DNA of 64,000 nt from Pleomorphochaeta sp963678575 (lineage in GTDB: Bacteria > Spirochaetota > Spirochaetia > Sphaerochaetales > Sphaerochaetaceae), in contig CAXXHV010000002.1 in NCBI GenBank assembly GCA_963678575.2, forward strand, positions 1,922,001 through 1,986,000, given 5' to 3'. The notes under the pieces were generated by a model. It had not been told where the DNA came from, made no database searches, and saw nothing but the letters and a program-made list of their open reading frames with translations. The position numbers were made by a program, and so were the translations under genes. Of the stretch, positions 25,920 through 35,668 are shown piece after piece (the stretch's first letter is position 1; every line of letters starts with the position of its first letter).

Positions 25920-26150
25920 ATCAATAAATCAGCAACAAAAACTTCACCTTTATAAAGTGAACTTTAATTACTTTTTTTCTAAAATACATCAACTATATCA
26001 ACAATATAAATAAACATTTTAATAGAAAACTCTGTTATAAAGCCATCATTGACTTTGTTGGTTTCAAGAAATCTATCAATCTGTAATTTTCTAAAATACT
26101 TAGAAGCTAGAATTGTTTTTTCTCTTCAAGTTTCTCTTAACTTTTTTATA
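25919..26150 (-). pseudogene. Serine-recombinase C-terminal remnant (fragment 2)
   Basis: The minus strand reads L-A-S-K-Y-F-R-K-L-Q-I-D-R-F-L-E-T-N-K, then I-T-E-F-S-I-K-M-F-I-Y-I-V-D-I-V, and, after a stop and a shift, G-E-V-F-V-A-D-L-L. It parallels the copy at 36415-36795 and is not functional. Confidence 0.55.
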
Positions 26151-26541
26151 ATTCAAATATTTTTAAATTGTTAATCGTAATATTTTGAAGATTTATAAAT
26201 TAAATTTAAATTAATAACCTATACTTACTATATTATGAGCAAAATAACAGGTAAAGATTATCCTTAATTAAAGAGTTTTATTATATTTCTTTTTTGCTTT
26301 ATATTAGAGATGTCTTTCTATATACACTATTATAAATTTTCCATAGATTTTTTCCAAATTTTTTTATAGGGTGCTCATTGCTTAGAAAGAAATTTTGTTA
26401 CTAAATATAAAGATTTTAATAATAATTTTTAATTTAAAAAAAGATACTCATTTGTTTGTTTAATCTATCATAAGAACTATTCATAAAATTTAACTTATAA
26501 AAAGTTCTTAATTATTCAATCATTTAAATTGAATTATTACC

Positions 26542-28029
26542 TTAATTTTTATGGAATAGAGGATAAAGAGATTTATATAAATTTCTATAAATATAATAAT
26601 TTTTTTCATATATATGATAGTTCTCTGAATTAGTATAAGAAACTAATTTTTGTTCAGTAAAATGTTCAATTACATTTTCATTTAATATTCCAATTCCCAT
26701 TCCTGCCAAAAATGCAGCACCTAAACAGGAGCCTGGATTATATTTGATATAATACACATCTTTCTGAAATACATCAGCCATAATCTGTCTCCATAGAGGA
26801 CTGGTGGAACCACCATTAGTAATAAATATTCTATCAATTGATAATCCTTTATTTTTCAGAACTTCTTGGTGATGTAAGAAAGCAAAAGCTATAGACTCAA
26901 GCATAGCTCTATATATATGAATTTTTGTATGAGATAAAGTTAATCCATATATAACACCACGGGCTTTTGCATCAAATATAGGCGTTTTTTCTCCAATAAA
27001 ATAAGGAAGTACGACGACCCCATCACTACCCGCTGGTAATAATGCAGCTTTTTCATCTAATTCTTTAAAATCTTCATTACCAAATTCATTTTTAAACCAT
27101 TTTAATAAGGACCCACTAGAAGCAGTACAACCGTTTAGGACAAAAGGACAATCACTGGATGGAAAATAGTCAAGAAACAACTTATCCTCATAAGTTAGTT
27201 TATCCACTGGGAATAAAACATCACCGGCTCCACCTAGTTTTAAAACAAGATCTCCGAGTTTTGTAGCGCCTGTAGCAAAAGCTGAAACTACATGATCTGC
27301 CGAACCAGCTACTATAGGAATTCCAATTTTTAAACCTGTTTTAATATTTAACATTTCAGTAGTTGATCCCGTAATTTCTTTTGATGCAACTACCTCTGAA
27401 AGCATTTCGTTTTTTATACCATAATAATCTAGAATAGAAGCTCCCCAGCAATTATTTGTTACATCCCATAAACCACTTTCAAGAGCCCAATTTAATTCAA
27501 TATTTAAATTTCCACATAATAAATATCTAATATAATCATAAGAGCCAACAATATATTTTGTTTTTTTAGATTCCTCTGGGAAATTATCAATAAACCATTG
27601 CCATTTATATCCTATATGTTGACTATTTACATGAGAACCTGTTTTTAAAAAATAGGAAGAGTTTTCTTCCCCTTCAAAAAACTTAGAGGCTTTTGTTAAA
27701 AAATCTTCTGCACGTAAATCATTTTGTTGTATTGAATTATATAATGGATTTTTATCTTTATCTAATGCAATGAAAGTAGGAACCATGCCAGTAACTGAAA
27801 TAGCTTCTATAGACTTTCCATAATCTTTATTAACCTCTTTAAGCATGGAATAAAGGTTTTCTTTCCAAATTAAAGGATCCTCTTCAGCCCAAAGAGGTTT
27901 TGGGCTTAATAAATTATGAGAAATCGTATAGACCTTAAGTATTTCAGATTTATCTAGGCTAAGAACATCTAAAACTATTATTTTAATAGCTGTTGTACCA
28001 ATATCAATTCCTACTACCAATTTAGACAT
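26542..28029 (-). CDS. FGGY-family carbohydrate kinase, XylB-like
   Basis: This 495-residue kinase phosphorylates a sugar, sugar alcohol or related hydroxyl compound. The FGGY fold is clear: V-G-I-D-I-G-T-T-A near residue 6 (phosphate 1), S-V-T-G-M-V-P near 80, A-G-S-A-D-H-V near 246 where the catalytic Asp is expected, L-G-G-A-G-D-V, and I-T-N-G-G-S-T-S-P-L-W near 405 (adenosine motif). It resembles xylulokinase-like proteins, but its operon with a nucleoside importer and an amidohydrolase suggests another substrate, perhaps a ribose-like moiety freed from a nucleoside. It is the last gene of the operon, starting one base after the amidohydrolase stop. Confidence 0.85.
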   Translation of the reverse strand: MSKLVVGIDIGTTAIKIIVLDVLSLDKSEILKVYTISHNLLSPKPLWAEEDPLIWKENLYSMLKEVNKDYGKSIEAISVTGMVPTFIALDKDKNPLYNSIQQNDLRAEDFLTKASKFFEGEENSSYFLKTGSHVNSQHIGYKWQWFIDNFPEESKKTKYIVGSYDYIRYLLCGNLNIELNWALESGLWDVTNNCWGASILDYYGIKNEMLSEVVASKEITGSTTEMLNIKTGLKIGIPIVAGSADHVVSAFATGATKLGDLVLKLGGAGDVLFPVDKLTYEDKLFLDYFPSSDCPFVLNGCTASSGSLLKWFKNEFGNEDFKELDEKAALLPAGSDGVVVLPYFIGEKTPIFDAKARGVIYGLTLSHTKIHIYRAMLESIAFAFLHHQEVLKNKGLSIDRIFITNGGSTSPLWRQIMADVFQKDVYYIKYNPGSCLGAAFLAGMGIGILNENVIEHFTEQKLVSYTNSENYHIYEKNYYIYRNLYKSLYPLFHKN

Positions 28030-28030
28030 C

Positions 28031-29350
28031 TTAAAGCATTCTCCTTATCAATTCTTTTGTAGCATTTTCTGCTTGATTGGAGCAATATTCTAAATCTAAT
28101 GTTGTGAGTTCTTTGTTTCTCATAAGCCATTTACCTTCAACCATAGAATCTGTAACCGATAATCCTGATACAGAGTATACTAGTTGAGTATAAAGATCTT
28201 GACCGCAAAAAGGTACAAACCCTATATCTCTTGTATCGAAAGCTATTAAATCTGCTTTTTTACCAATATCTAAAGTTCCAATGTCATCTCTTCCTAAAGC
28301 CTTAGCAGCTTCAGTAGTTGCCATATGTACTATTTCTTTTGGTGTAATTACCGATGCATCTTGTTCCCTATGAATTATCAATTTACCAGCAGTACCAAGT
28401 TCACCAAACATATCATAACTATTACTGCTACATACATTATCAGTACCCAAAGCTACAGTTAAACCAGCATTACGCATTTCAATAACAGGAGCTGCAGGGA
28501 AACCACTTCTCATTGCTGAGGATGGTGCCATTATTGGATGGAAGGGATATTTAGATAAAATTTTCATATCATCACTATTAACAGTAATTGAATGTGCCGC
28601 ATGTATTGGTATTTCCAAAATTCCCAACTCTTCCATTTTATTTACGGCACGCGTATTAAAATGTTCTAAACAATAATCATTTTCTTCATTACTAGTTGCA
28701 AAATGTATATGAAACCCTGAATCATATTTTTTTGCCATCGCAATTTCTGCTTTTATTAATTCTAATGAATTATCTACAAAAAAAGCATGAGGACCAACCC
28801 AACCTGTTATTAAATTATGGCTTACACTTTTTTCTAAGAATTCCTCACAACTTTTTAATTCTTGTGCTCTTCTAATAGGATCTCCAAGTTCAACTATTCC
28901 ATAGGCTATAACGGAACGCATGCCACTTTTATCAACTTCATCAAAAATATTTTGGCTATAAAAATATTGATCAACAAAAGTTGTAGTTCCTGTTCTTATC
29001 ATTTCTGCACAAGAAAGAGGTACTGTCATTGAAGCAAGTTTTGCATCTGCATAATATTCATATCTTCTTAATGTATTAATAAACCCGTCCATAGTAAAAA
29101 GACTAACACCTTCACACATACCTCGTGTTAAAATCATAGGAGTATGTGCATGGCTATTAATTAAACCAGGCATTATAAGTGAATTTTTCATATCACAAAC
29201 TTCATCAAATTTATCATTTTTAAATGAAATATTATTTAATTCACCAATTTGAGTAATTATACCATCTTTGATGATTATATATCCATTTTCAATAATTCTA
29301 TCATTACTGTCTAAACACATTATGTATTTAGCTTTAATTAATTTTTTCAT
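28031..29350 (-). CDS. Amidohydrolase, MtaD/SsnA-like deaminase
   Basis: I choose the ATG ending at 29350 (M-K-K-L-I-K-A), with GAGG five bases upstream; the longer frame begins at a TTG that overlaps this site. The 439-residue enzyme has the metal-dependent hydrolase set: N-S-H-A-H-T at residues 65-70, H-I-H-F-A-T-S near 215, H-A-A-H-S-I near 252, and G-T-D-N-V-C-S-S-N near 305. The H-A-H-T-P-M-I-L-T-R-G stretch is typical of the group that deaminates S-adenosylhomocysteine, 5'-methylthioadenosine, guanine or chlorinated triazines. Lying between a nucleoside importer and a kinase, it most likely deaminates an imported purine nucleoside or base. Confidence 0.85.
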   Translation of the reverse strand: MKKLIKAKYIMCLDSNDRIIENGYIIIKDGIITQIGELNNISFKNDKFDEVCDMKNSLIMPGLINSHAHTPMILTRGMCEGVSLFTMDGFINTLRRYEYYADAKLASMTVPLSCAEMIRTGTTTFVDQYFYSQNIFDEVDKSGMRSVIAYGIVELGDPIRRAQELKSCEEFLEKSVSHNLITGWVGPHAFFVDNSLELIKAEIAMAKKYDSGFHIHFATSNEENDYCLEHFNTRAVNKMEELGILEIPIHAAHSITVNSDDMKILSKYPFHPIMAPSSAMRSGFPAAPVIEMRNAGLTVALGTDNVCSSNSYDMFGELGTAGKLIIHREQDASVITPKEIVHMATTEAAKALGRDDIGTLDIGKKADLIAFDTRDIGFVPFCGQDLYTQLVYSVSGLSVTDSMVEGKWLMRNKELTTLDLEYCSNQAENATKELIRRML

Positions 29351-29375
29351 ATCTACCTCTATTTTCAACTATTTA

Positions 29376-30338
29376 TTAAAATAAGAATTTTTTCTTTTTT
29401 TCACGCATTGCTTTATATGAAACTATTGCTAAAATACCTAGTGTTAATAGATATGGCAATATTTGAATTAAGAATGGCGGTATAGTAGTTACATTTTGAA
29501 GTCTTAAAGCTAAAGCTTCAGCAAAACCAAAGAATAACCCTGCAAAAAAGGATCCTCCAGGAGCATTAAAACCAAATAGTGCAGCAGCATTACCAAGCCA
29601 ACCTCTTCCTGCGGCCATATCTCTTGTAAATAAAGTTAAGTGCCCTATTGATAAAAATGAACCGGCTAATCCAGCTAATATTCCACTTGTTATAAGTGCT
29701 ATATACTGAACTTTTTTTACATTAATACCTACAGCTTTAGCTGCTTTTGGATTTTCTCCAACAGCATTAACATGAAGACCAAACTTTGTTTTATTTACAA
29801 GAATTACTAAAACTATTGTTATTATCCAGCTTAGATAAACTATAATATTATAATTTGATAGCAAATCACCAAGAATAGGAATTTTATTAATAAGGGGTAA
29901 TGAAATAGAATTCAACTGTTTAATTGATGGGTCACTCCAGGTACCGCTTTTATTGAATATAGCTCTCATTAAATAAACAGTAATATCTACGGCTAACATA
30001 TTTAATGCAATTGATAACAAAACTAAATCAATATTATATTTTGTATGTACAAAAGCTAATAAAGCACCAATTAGAGCCCCAAATAACATAGCAGCAAGTA
30101 CACCAAAATAGGTAGCAAGCATAGGATTGTTTATACCAATTGTTGTAAAATTTCTAAATAAATATGTTGCAACTATAGCAACAAATGCACAGGTTGTTGT
30201 CATCCCATCTAATGCAAGGTTTAATACACCAGCCTTGTTACAAAGAGCAGCACCGATAGCAATTAATATAATAGGAGTTGCTAAACGTATTGCACTTGTC
30301 ATCAAAGTTATTGAAAAGAGAGCTTTAATTAATTCCAT
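29376..30338 (-). CDS. Nucleoside-type ABC importer permease, NupQ/YufQ-like
   Basis: The 320-residue protein has eight or more membrane helices and the branched-chain/nucleoside permease pattern: N-L-A-L-D-G-M-T-T near residue 40, G-E-N-P-K-A-A-K-A-V-G-I near 197, and G-F-N-A-P-G-G-S-F-F-A-G near 254. It forms the membrane channel together with the preceding permease and is one base overlapped with it (TAATG). BMP-type systems of this layout import guanosine and other nucleosides in Bacillus, Treponema and Lactococcus. It directly precedes the amidohydrolase gene. Confidence 0.9.
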   Translation of the reverse strand: MELIKALFSITLMTSAIRLATPIILIAIGAALCNKAGVLNLALDGMTTTCAFVAIVATYLFRNFTTIGINNPMLATYFGVLAAMLFGALIGALLAFVHTKYNIDLVLLSIALNMLAVDITVYLMRAIFNKSGTWSDPSIKQLNSISLPLINKIPILGDLLSNYNIIVYLSWIITIVLVILVNKTKFGLHVNAVGENPKAAKAVGINVKKVQYIALITSGILAGLAGSFLSIGHLTLFTRDMAAGRGWLGNAAALFGFNAPGGSFFAGLFFGFAEALALRLQNVTTIPPFLIQILPYLLTLGILAIVSYKAMREKKKKFLF

Positions 30339-31423
30339 TATACTTCCTCCTTTACACTGCTATAAAATAATTTATCTACTAATTTTTCTACTTTAGGAAG
30401 ATATATCTTTTGACAAGCTACAAATATAATTATAAGAGCTATTAAAACCCCGCCTAATTCTCTTGGAACATGTAAATCTATTTGCAATCCTATTTGAGCG
30501 CCTTGCCTAATACCTGCAAGAAGAATAGCAACTATGGAAACACCAAATGGATGAGATGCACCTAACATTGCAATACTTAATCCATCAAAACCTATTCCTG
30601 AAGAAAACCCTGTCATAATTCTATGATAATTACCTAAGACTTCCATACCACCAGCTAAGGCTGCAACTGAACCACTAAAACACAGTGTTCTTATTATTAC
30701 TTTGGTACTATTTATACCACCATATTGTGCAAATGTTGGATTTTGACCAACCATACGAATTTCATAACCTCTACTAGATTTAAAAATATAGAAATAAACT
30801 ATAAATACAAAAATCATTGAAACAATAAAAGAAATTCCCCATCTAGATCCATTTACAAATTGGGGTAACCAATAAGCTTTATTAATTACAGCCGATTGTG
30901 CCTTTTGCCCAGAATCTGCACGAAGTGGAAATGCTACTAAATATTCAAGTACTAATGAGAAAATTTCATTAAGCATAATTGAAGATATAATTTCGTTAAC
31001 ACCGAGTTTAGCTTTCATTGCTCCAGGAATATAACCAATTACATATCCAAAAAGCATTGAACAAACTAATATCAATGGAATAGCTATAATAGCAGGTAAT
31101 GTTAAACTTGCTCCAAGCCAAGCTGCAACAATTGCACCACCAATATATTGAGACTCTTGAGCAATACAGAAAACACCTACTCTAAAAGAAATCATAGCAG
31201 CTAACCCTGTTAATATTAAAGGAGTAGCTTGCCCTAGAGTTGTCCATATGGGCCATACTTTACCATTTGTTCCAAAACCAGATACTATTAATGTACGAAA
31301 AGCTGCTAATGGAGATTGCCCACTTAAAGCTATTAATAAGGAGGAAATTATAGCACCTAATAAAATAGCTATTAAAGAAGTAATAAATGTAATTATTATT
31401 GCTTTATTTTTTAATATTTTCAT
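30338..31423 (-). CDS. Nucleoside-type ABC importer permease, NupP/YufP-like
   Basis: This 361-residue permease has eight to ten membrane helices. Conserved pieces of the YufP group are L-G-V-N-E-I-I-S-S-I-M-L-N near residue 140, R-M-V-G-Q-N-P-T-F-A-Q-Y-G-G-I near 228, and G-I-G-F-D-G-L-S-I-A-M-L-G near 278. It overlaps the ATPase gene by four bases and the next permease by one, so all three are translated in sequence. It is slightly longer than its partner, as is usual for this pair. Confidence 0.9.
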   Translation of the reverse strand: MKILKNKAIIITFITSLIAILLGAIISSLLIALSGQSPLAAFRTLIVSGFGTNGKVWPIWTTLGQATPLILTGLAAMISFRVGVFCIAQESQYIGGAIVAAWLGASLTLPAIIAIPLILVCSMLFGYVIGYIPGAMKAKLGVNEIISSIMLNEIFSLVLEYLVAFPLRADSGQKAQSAVINKAYWLPQFVNGSRWGISFIVSMIFVFIVYFYIFKSSRGYEIRMVGQNPTFAQYGGINSTKVIIRTLCFSGSVAALAGGMEVLGNYHRIMTGFSSGIGFDGLSIAMLGASHPFGVSIVAILLAGIRQGAQIGLQIDLHVPRELGGVLIALIIIFVACQKIYLPKVEKLVDKLFYSSVKEEV

Positions 31424-32931
31424 ATTTTTCCACCTGCCATAAGTATTCCAATATTATGTTCACTAATATCAGAACCTATTAATTCTCCTTGTAGGTTACC
31501 ACCACACATTACTCCGATTTTATCACTCAAAGTCATAAGCTCTTCAATTTCAACACTTATTAATAAAATTGCTACATTTTGTTTTCTACATTCAAGAACT
31601 GTATGGTAAACGAATTCAATACTTCCAACATCTAAACCACGAGTTGGCTGATCAATAATTAGTAATTTAGGATTTTGAGAGATTTCTCTACCTAAAACTA
31701 TTTTTTGCATATTACCACCAGATAATTTTTTAACTATGCCTTTTGGACTAGCCCCAGCAACATGATAATCATTAATTATTGATTTACTTAAATTATTAAT
31801 TTTCTCACTATTTATTAGGTAATGCAAATTAAATTCAGGTTTATTTTGTAATCCGATAAGAACATTTTCTTCAACATTAGCTAAAATGTTTAAACCACCA
31901 TTAATACGGTCTTGTGGAACATGACCAATACCTAAATCTTTTCTTTCTTTGATACTTTGTTTATTTAAATTTTGACCTAAATAAATTATTTCACCTTTTG
32001 AAAAGCGTCCTAAGCCAACGATACCTGCAACCAGAGATTCTTGGCCATTACCACTAACCCCGGCTATTCCATAAATTTCACCAGCTCTTACATCAAATGA
32101 TACATTATGAAGAACTTCATTTCCCATAATATTATTCATACAAACATTTTTTAAACTTAAAACAGTATCTTTAAAGTTAGGTTCTTCCTTATCGATTTTT
32201 AAAAGCACCTTACGTCCTACCATCATATCAGCTAAACTGTTCATATCAGTATCTTTAGCAAGAGTTTGTCCAACTACATGGCCTTTTCTCATTACCACTA
32301 TATTATCTGAAACTTCTAAGACTTCTTGCAATTTATGTGAAATAAATATTATTGTCGTGCCCATTTTAGCTAATTTTTTCAAAGTCTCTAAAAAAGGTTT
32401 AACCTCTGTTGGTGTTAATACGGCAGTTGGTTCATCTAATATAAGAGTTGAAATATCTCGTGCTAACATCTTTAAAATTTCAACTCTTTGCATTAAACCA
32501 ACATCTAGTGTTTCTACAATTCTATCAGGATCAATTGGAAGAGAATATTTTTTAGCTAAATCTAATACATACTTTCTATTAGAGTTTTTATTAGTAAAAA
32601 ATTTTGATTCGATACCAAGTAATATATTCTGTTCGACCGTATAAGATTTTACCAACATAAAATGTTGATGAACCATACCGATACCATGTGATATTGCATG
32701 CTTAGGAGATGAAAAATGGGTTTCCTTATTATTAATAATAATTTTTCCATCATCGGCAGTTTCAAGACCAAATAATATATTCATCAAAGTTGATTTACCT
32801 GCACCATTCTCTCCACAGATAGCATTAATTTTTCCCTTTTTTATAGCAAAAGAAACATTATTACAGGCTTGAACATTACTTGAATCATAATATTTATTAA
32901 TATTTTCAAAAACAATAGCGTTTTCTTCCAT
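31420..32931 (-). CDS. Nucleoside-type ABC importer ATPase, NupO/YufO-like (double domain)
   Basis: The 503-residue protein contains two ATPase domains. The first has Walker A G-E-N-G-A-G-K-S-T near residue 40 and Walker B L-I-L-D-E-P-T-A-V-L near 165. In the second, Walker A is the degenerate G-V-S-G-N-G-Q-E-S and the signature is L-S-G-G-N-M-Q-K near 408, followed by L-L-I-I-D-Q-P-T-R-G-L-D. A degenerate second site is normal for this family. It energises the two permeases encoded behind it and lies after the binding-protein gene, from which a hairpin separates it. Confidence 0.92.
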   Translation of the reverse strand: MEENAIVFENINKYYDSSNVQACNNVSFAIKKGKINAICGENGAGKSTLMNILFGLETADDGKIIINNKETHFSSPKHAISHGIGMVHQHFMLVKSYTVEQNILLGIESKFFTNKNSNRKYVLDLAKKYSLPIDPDRIVETLDVGLMQRVEILKMLARDISTLILDEPTAVLTPTEVKPFLETLKKLAKMGTTIIFISHKLQEVLEVSDNIVVMRKGHVVGQTLAKDTDMNSLADMMVGRKVLLKIDKEEPNFKDTVLSLKNVCMNNIMGNEVLHNVSFDVRAGEIYGIAGVSGNGQESLVAGIVGLGRFSKGEIIYLGQNLNKQSIKERKDLGIGHVPQDRINGGLNILANVEENVLIGLQNKPEFNLHYLINSEKINNLSKSIINDYHVAGASPKGIVKKLSGGNMQKIVLGREISQNPKLLIIDQPTRGLDVGSIEFVYHTVLECRKQNVAILLISVEIEELMTLSDKIGVMCGGNLQGELIGSDISEHNIGILMAGGKI

Positions 32932-32955
32932 AAATAATCCTTTATATTAAAATTA

Positions 32956-32978
32956 CTGGATACTTTAAAAGTATCCAG
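32956..32978 (-). promoter_or_regulatory. Intraoperonic hairpin after the BMP binding-protein gene
   Basis: A perfect inverted repeat, CTGGATACTT with AAGTATCCAG around a three-base loop, lies ten bases behind the binding-protein stop and before the ATPase gene. Position and form match the hairpins behind the other two binding-protein genes of this window. Confidence 0.7.
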
Positions 32979-32988
32979 CATTAATTAA

Positions 32989-34053
32989 TTACTTTAGAGA
33001 ATCCCATAAAGGTTCTGTTAATGCATCATATACATCAAATTCTCCTGCTAGTATTTTTGTTTTATAAGATTTAACTAAATCTTCAATTTCTGGTAACTCA
33101 GCTACCATATCTTTAGGTCCATTATCTTTAAATGTAGTACTACCAATATCCCAAGATAAGCCTGTAGCAGAATCTTCCATACCTAAAGTTCTAAATCCAC
33201 CTTTGTATGTTCCATTTACATAATCTTCAATAAGGCTATATGTTGAATTATCAACCCTCTTAATAACACTTGTAATAATTATTCCAGGATAATAATCGTC
33301 TTGGTTTGTATCTACACCAATAGCAAATTTACCAGTTTCATGAGCTGCTTCTAATACCCCTTCACCACTCAAACCAGCAACAGAATATATAATATCACAA
33401 CCTTGGTTATACAAAGATATTGCACTTTCTTTACCTAAAGTAGGATTAGAAAAATCAAAACCTAAATAGTTAACATAAACAGTAGCATCAGGATTTACAG
33501 CTAAAACACCTTGTTTAAATCCATAAAAGAATTGATTAATGCCAGGAGCATCTCCACCACATACACTAGCTACTTTATCTGTTTTAGTTAATTTTCCAGC
33601 AACAACACCAGCTAAGAAACTTGATTCATTTACATTAATCAATAGAGAAGCAAGGTTTTCTGGAAGTTGATCAGCATATAATTCACTTGGGGATCCAAAC
33701 ATTTGTTCTGGATATTCATTTGCTAAATCAAGCATCATTTGAGTGTCTAAACCAACACCTAATATTAAATCATAGCCTTTATTAATAGCACTTCTCATTG
33801 CTGTTTCATGCTCATTAACACCAGCAGTTTCAATTATATCGGCCTTAACAGGTAATTCTTTATTTGCTCTAATTACACCTTCATTAGCGCTATCACAAAA
33901 TGATCTATCACCTAATGGACTAGGTAATACAATAGCAACAGTAGTTAATTTCTCTTCAGCTTTACTACTTTCTGAAGACCCTTGAGCAACTAAACTATTA
34001 ACAACAATTAATGAAACCATTAAAAGACTTATTATTCGTTTTATCATTTTCAT
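32989..34053 (-). CDS. BMP-family nucleoside-binding protein (BmpA/NupN-like)
   Basis: This 354-residue protein has a signal peptide ending in V-A-Q-G-S-S-E-S, then the BMP fold: G-D-R-S-F-C-D-S-A-N-E-G near residue 47, V-N-E-S-S-F-L-A-G near 140, and G-V-D-T-N-Q-D-D-Y-Y near 242. BMP proteins (TmpC/PnrA in Treponema, BmpA in Borrelia) bind purine nucleosides in the periplasm or at the membrane surface. AAAGG lies five bases before the first ATG. The typical lipobox Cys is absent, with Gln where Cys would be expected, so it may be soluble in the periplasm. Confidence 0.9.
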   Translation of the reverse strand: MKMIKRIISLLMVSLIVVNSLVAQGSSESSKAEEKLTTVAIVLPSPLGDRSFCDSANEGVIRANKELPVKADIIETAGVNEHETAMRSAINKGYDLILGVGLDTQMMLDLANEYPEQMFGSPSELYADQLPENLASLLINVNESSFLAGVVAGKLTKTDKVASVCGGDAPGINQFFYGFKQGVLAVNPDATVYVNYLGFDFSNPTLGKESAISLYNQGCDIIYSVAGLSGEGVLEAAHETGKFAIGVDTNQDDYYPGIIITSVIKRVDNSTYSLIEDYVNGTYKGGFRTLGMEDSATGLSWDIGSTTFKDNGPKDMVAELPEIEDLVKSYKTKILAGEFDVYDALTEPLWDSLK

Positions 34054-34070
34054 TTGAACCTTTTACCTTT

Positions 34071-34877
34071 TTATTGGACTGTTCTTGCAACATCCATGAA
34101 TCTTAATACTTTTTCTTTATCTACAAGAGAAAAGAAATCTCCACTTTTAAAAGCTGAACCAATAACACATCCACTAGCAACTGAAAGTTGTTCTTTTACA
34201 TTAGATATATTAACTCCAGTATTAGCAAAAACTGGTACACCTTCCACAGCATCTACTGTTTCTTTTAATAGATTAATATTTGTTTCAACACCTGCAGTTT
34301 GCCCTGAAACACAAATCGCATCTGGTCTACAATTGAATACAGTAGTTTTTGCAACATCTGATAACTTTCTATTACCCAAATAACTACTAGCCTCTGGATA
34401 AATGTTATACAATAACTTTACGTTTTTCCCTCCTATTTCATTTCTCTTACGAATTGTTTCTCCGCAATTAGTATCCCATAATCCAAAATCACTTGCGTAC
34501 ACACCACTAAATATTTCCCTTACAAATAAGGCATCTGTAGCAACTGCTAATTCACATGAAGCACTCGCATCCCATAATACATTTACTCCAAAAGGAATTT
34601 TTATTTCTTTTTTTAATTCTCCAATAATACGAGCCATAGTAATAGCCGTGATTGGTTTTACTTTAGTAAGATATGGAAGACTATATTCATTAGAGAACAT
34701 GACAGCATTTACGCCACCATCTTGTAATGCATTTAAATTCTTGTAAGCATTTTCTAAAATGTATGAAACCCCTTTATCTTGATCATACATAGGGTCTCCG
34801 GGCATTGCATCTAAATGACACATAGCGATTACTGGTTTTTCTACCTTAAAAACTTCTTTTATCCAATTTGAATTCAC
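34071..34877 (-). CDS. BtpA/SgcQ-family TIM-barrel protein
   Basis: The 268-residue protein belongs to the BtpA family: it begins V-F-K-V-E-K-P-V-I-A-M-C-H-L-D-A-M-P-G-D near residue 10, has F-G-V-N-V-L-W-D-A near 96, and ends with F-A-N-T-G-V-N and G-C-V-I-G-S-A-F-K near 230-247, phosphate-binding-like turns of a TIM barrel. Family members are named after a photosystem I biogenesis factor, but many lie in sugar or nucleoside operons, where a phosphoribosyl or sugar-phosphate reaction has been suggested; the true reaction is unknown. The start is GTG, directly after the DeoR stop, with AAAGG upstream. Confidence 0.85.
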   Translation of the reverse strand: MNSNWIKEVFKVEKPVIAMCHLDAMPGDPMYDQDKGVSYILENAYKNLNALQDGGVNAVMFSNEYSLPYLTKVKPITAITMARIIGELKKEIKIPFGVNVLWDASASCELAVATDALFVREIFSGVYASDFGLWDTNCGETIRKRNEIGGKNVKLLYNIYPEASSYLGNRKLSDVAKTTVFNCRPDAICVSGQTAGVETNINLLKETVDAVEGVPVFANTGVNISNVKEQLSVASGCVIGSAFKSGDFFSLVDKEKVLRFMDVARTVQ

Positions 34878-35645
34878 TTAATTACCTTTTTCCTTTGAGT
34901 AAATAAATTTTACTCCAGCTGTTATTAATTTATTTTGATATTCTTCTTCTAAATCTTTATTAGTAATAAGAATATCTACATCTTCTAACTTACAGATGCG
35001 ACTGCATGTTTTCTTACCTAACTTAAGTTTATCAGCCAATACCAATATTTCATCAGAACAATTAATCATTGCCTTTTTTACTTCAACATCTTCCAAACTA
35101 TAATCAGAACAGCCAAAATCTATATCAACACCACCTACACCAATAAAAGATTGATCAAGATGAATTTCATCAAAAAATTTTACTGTTTTACTTCCAATTA
35201 TAGATCCTTCACTTTTTCGCAATGTTCCAGGAGGAATGATGAGATTAAGTGTTTCTGACTCCATACAAAGATTCATTATTCTTAAACTGTTTGTGACGAT
35301 AGTTAATTTTCGATTCATTAAATGTCTAACTAATTCAAGACAAGTTGAACCACAATCAACTCCAATTATTGTATTATCAATAACAAAATCAGATGCCAAA
35401 TTTGCTATATAATTCTTTTCTTCTCTCGCTTTTTGTTCTCGATCATTATATGAAGGTTCTACAGTAGATAAATCTTTTGAAACAACACCTCCGAATACTC
35501 TCTTTACTTGATTATCTTTTTCTAATTGAGTTAAATCTCTTCTAATTGTCATTTCGCTAACTTCAAAAATTTGTGATAATTTTGTAACAGAAATAAAAGA
35601 GCTACTAGCAAGTAATTTAATTATTTCATTGTGTCTATTGTTCAT
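34878..35645 (-). CDS. DeoR-family transcriptional regulator
   Basis: The 255-residue regulator has an N-terminal DeoR helix-turn-helix with the signature L-S-Q-I-F-E-V-S-E-M-T-I-R-R-D-L near residues 23-38, and a C-terminal sugar-phosphate-sensing domain with I-G-V-D-C-G-S-T-C near 94 and V-T-N-S-L-R near 116. Such repressors are released by a phosphorylated intermediate of the pathway they control. It is the first gene of the nucleoside-type operon and probably regulates the operon and itself. A 12-bp palindrome lies 23 bases upstream of the start codon. Confidence 0.92.
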   Translation of the reverse strand: MNNRHNEIIKLLASSSFISVTKLSQIFEVSEMTIRRDLTQLEKDNQVKRVFGGVVSKDLSTVEPSYNDREQKAREEKNYIANLASDFVIDNTIIGVDCGSTCLELVRHLMNRKLTIVTNSLRIMNLCMESETLNLIIPPGTLRKSEGSIIGSKTVKFFDEIHLDQSFIGVGGVDIDFGCSDYSLEDVEVKKAMINCSDEILVLADKLKLGKKTCSRICKLEDVDILITNKDLEEEYQNKLITAGVKFIYSKEKGN

Positions 35646-35668
35646 ACGATTTCCTTTTCTAGTTGTTT

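Larger units (their letters stand above)
24999..26541. other. Gene-free decayed region with recombinase remnants and repeats
   Basis: No intact gene is visible in these 1.5 kb. It holds two remnants of a serine-recombinase gene (25165-25290 and 25919-26150), repeat copy B (25782-25919), and coding-like but stop-riddled minus-strand sequence between 25450 and 25770. The last 350 bases before the FGGY kinase gene are AT-rich and featureless. Confidence 0.5.
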
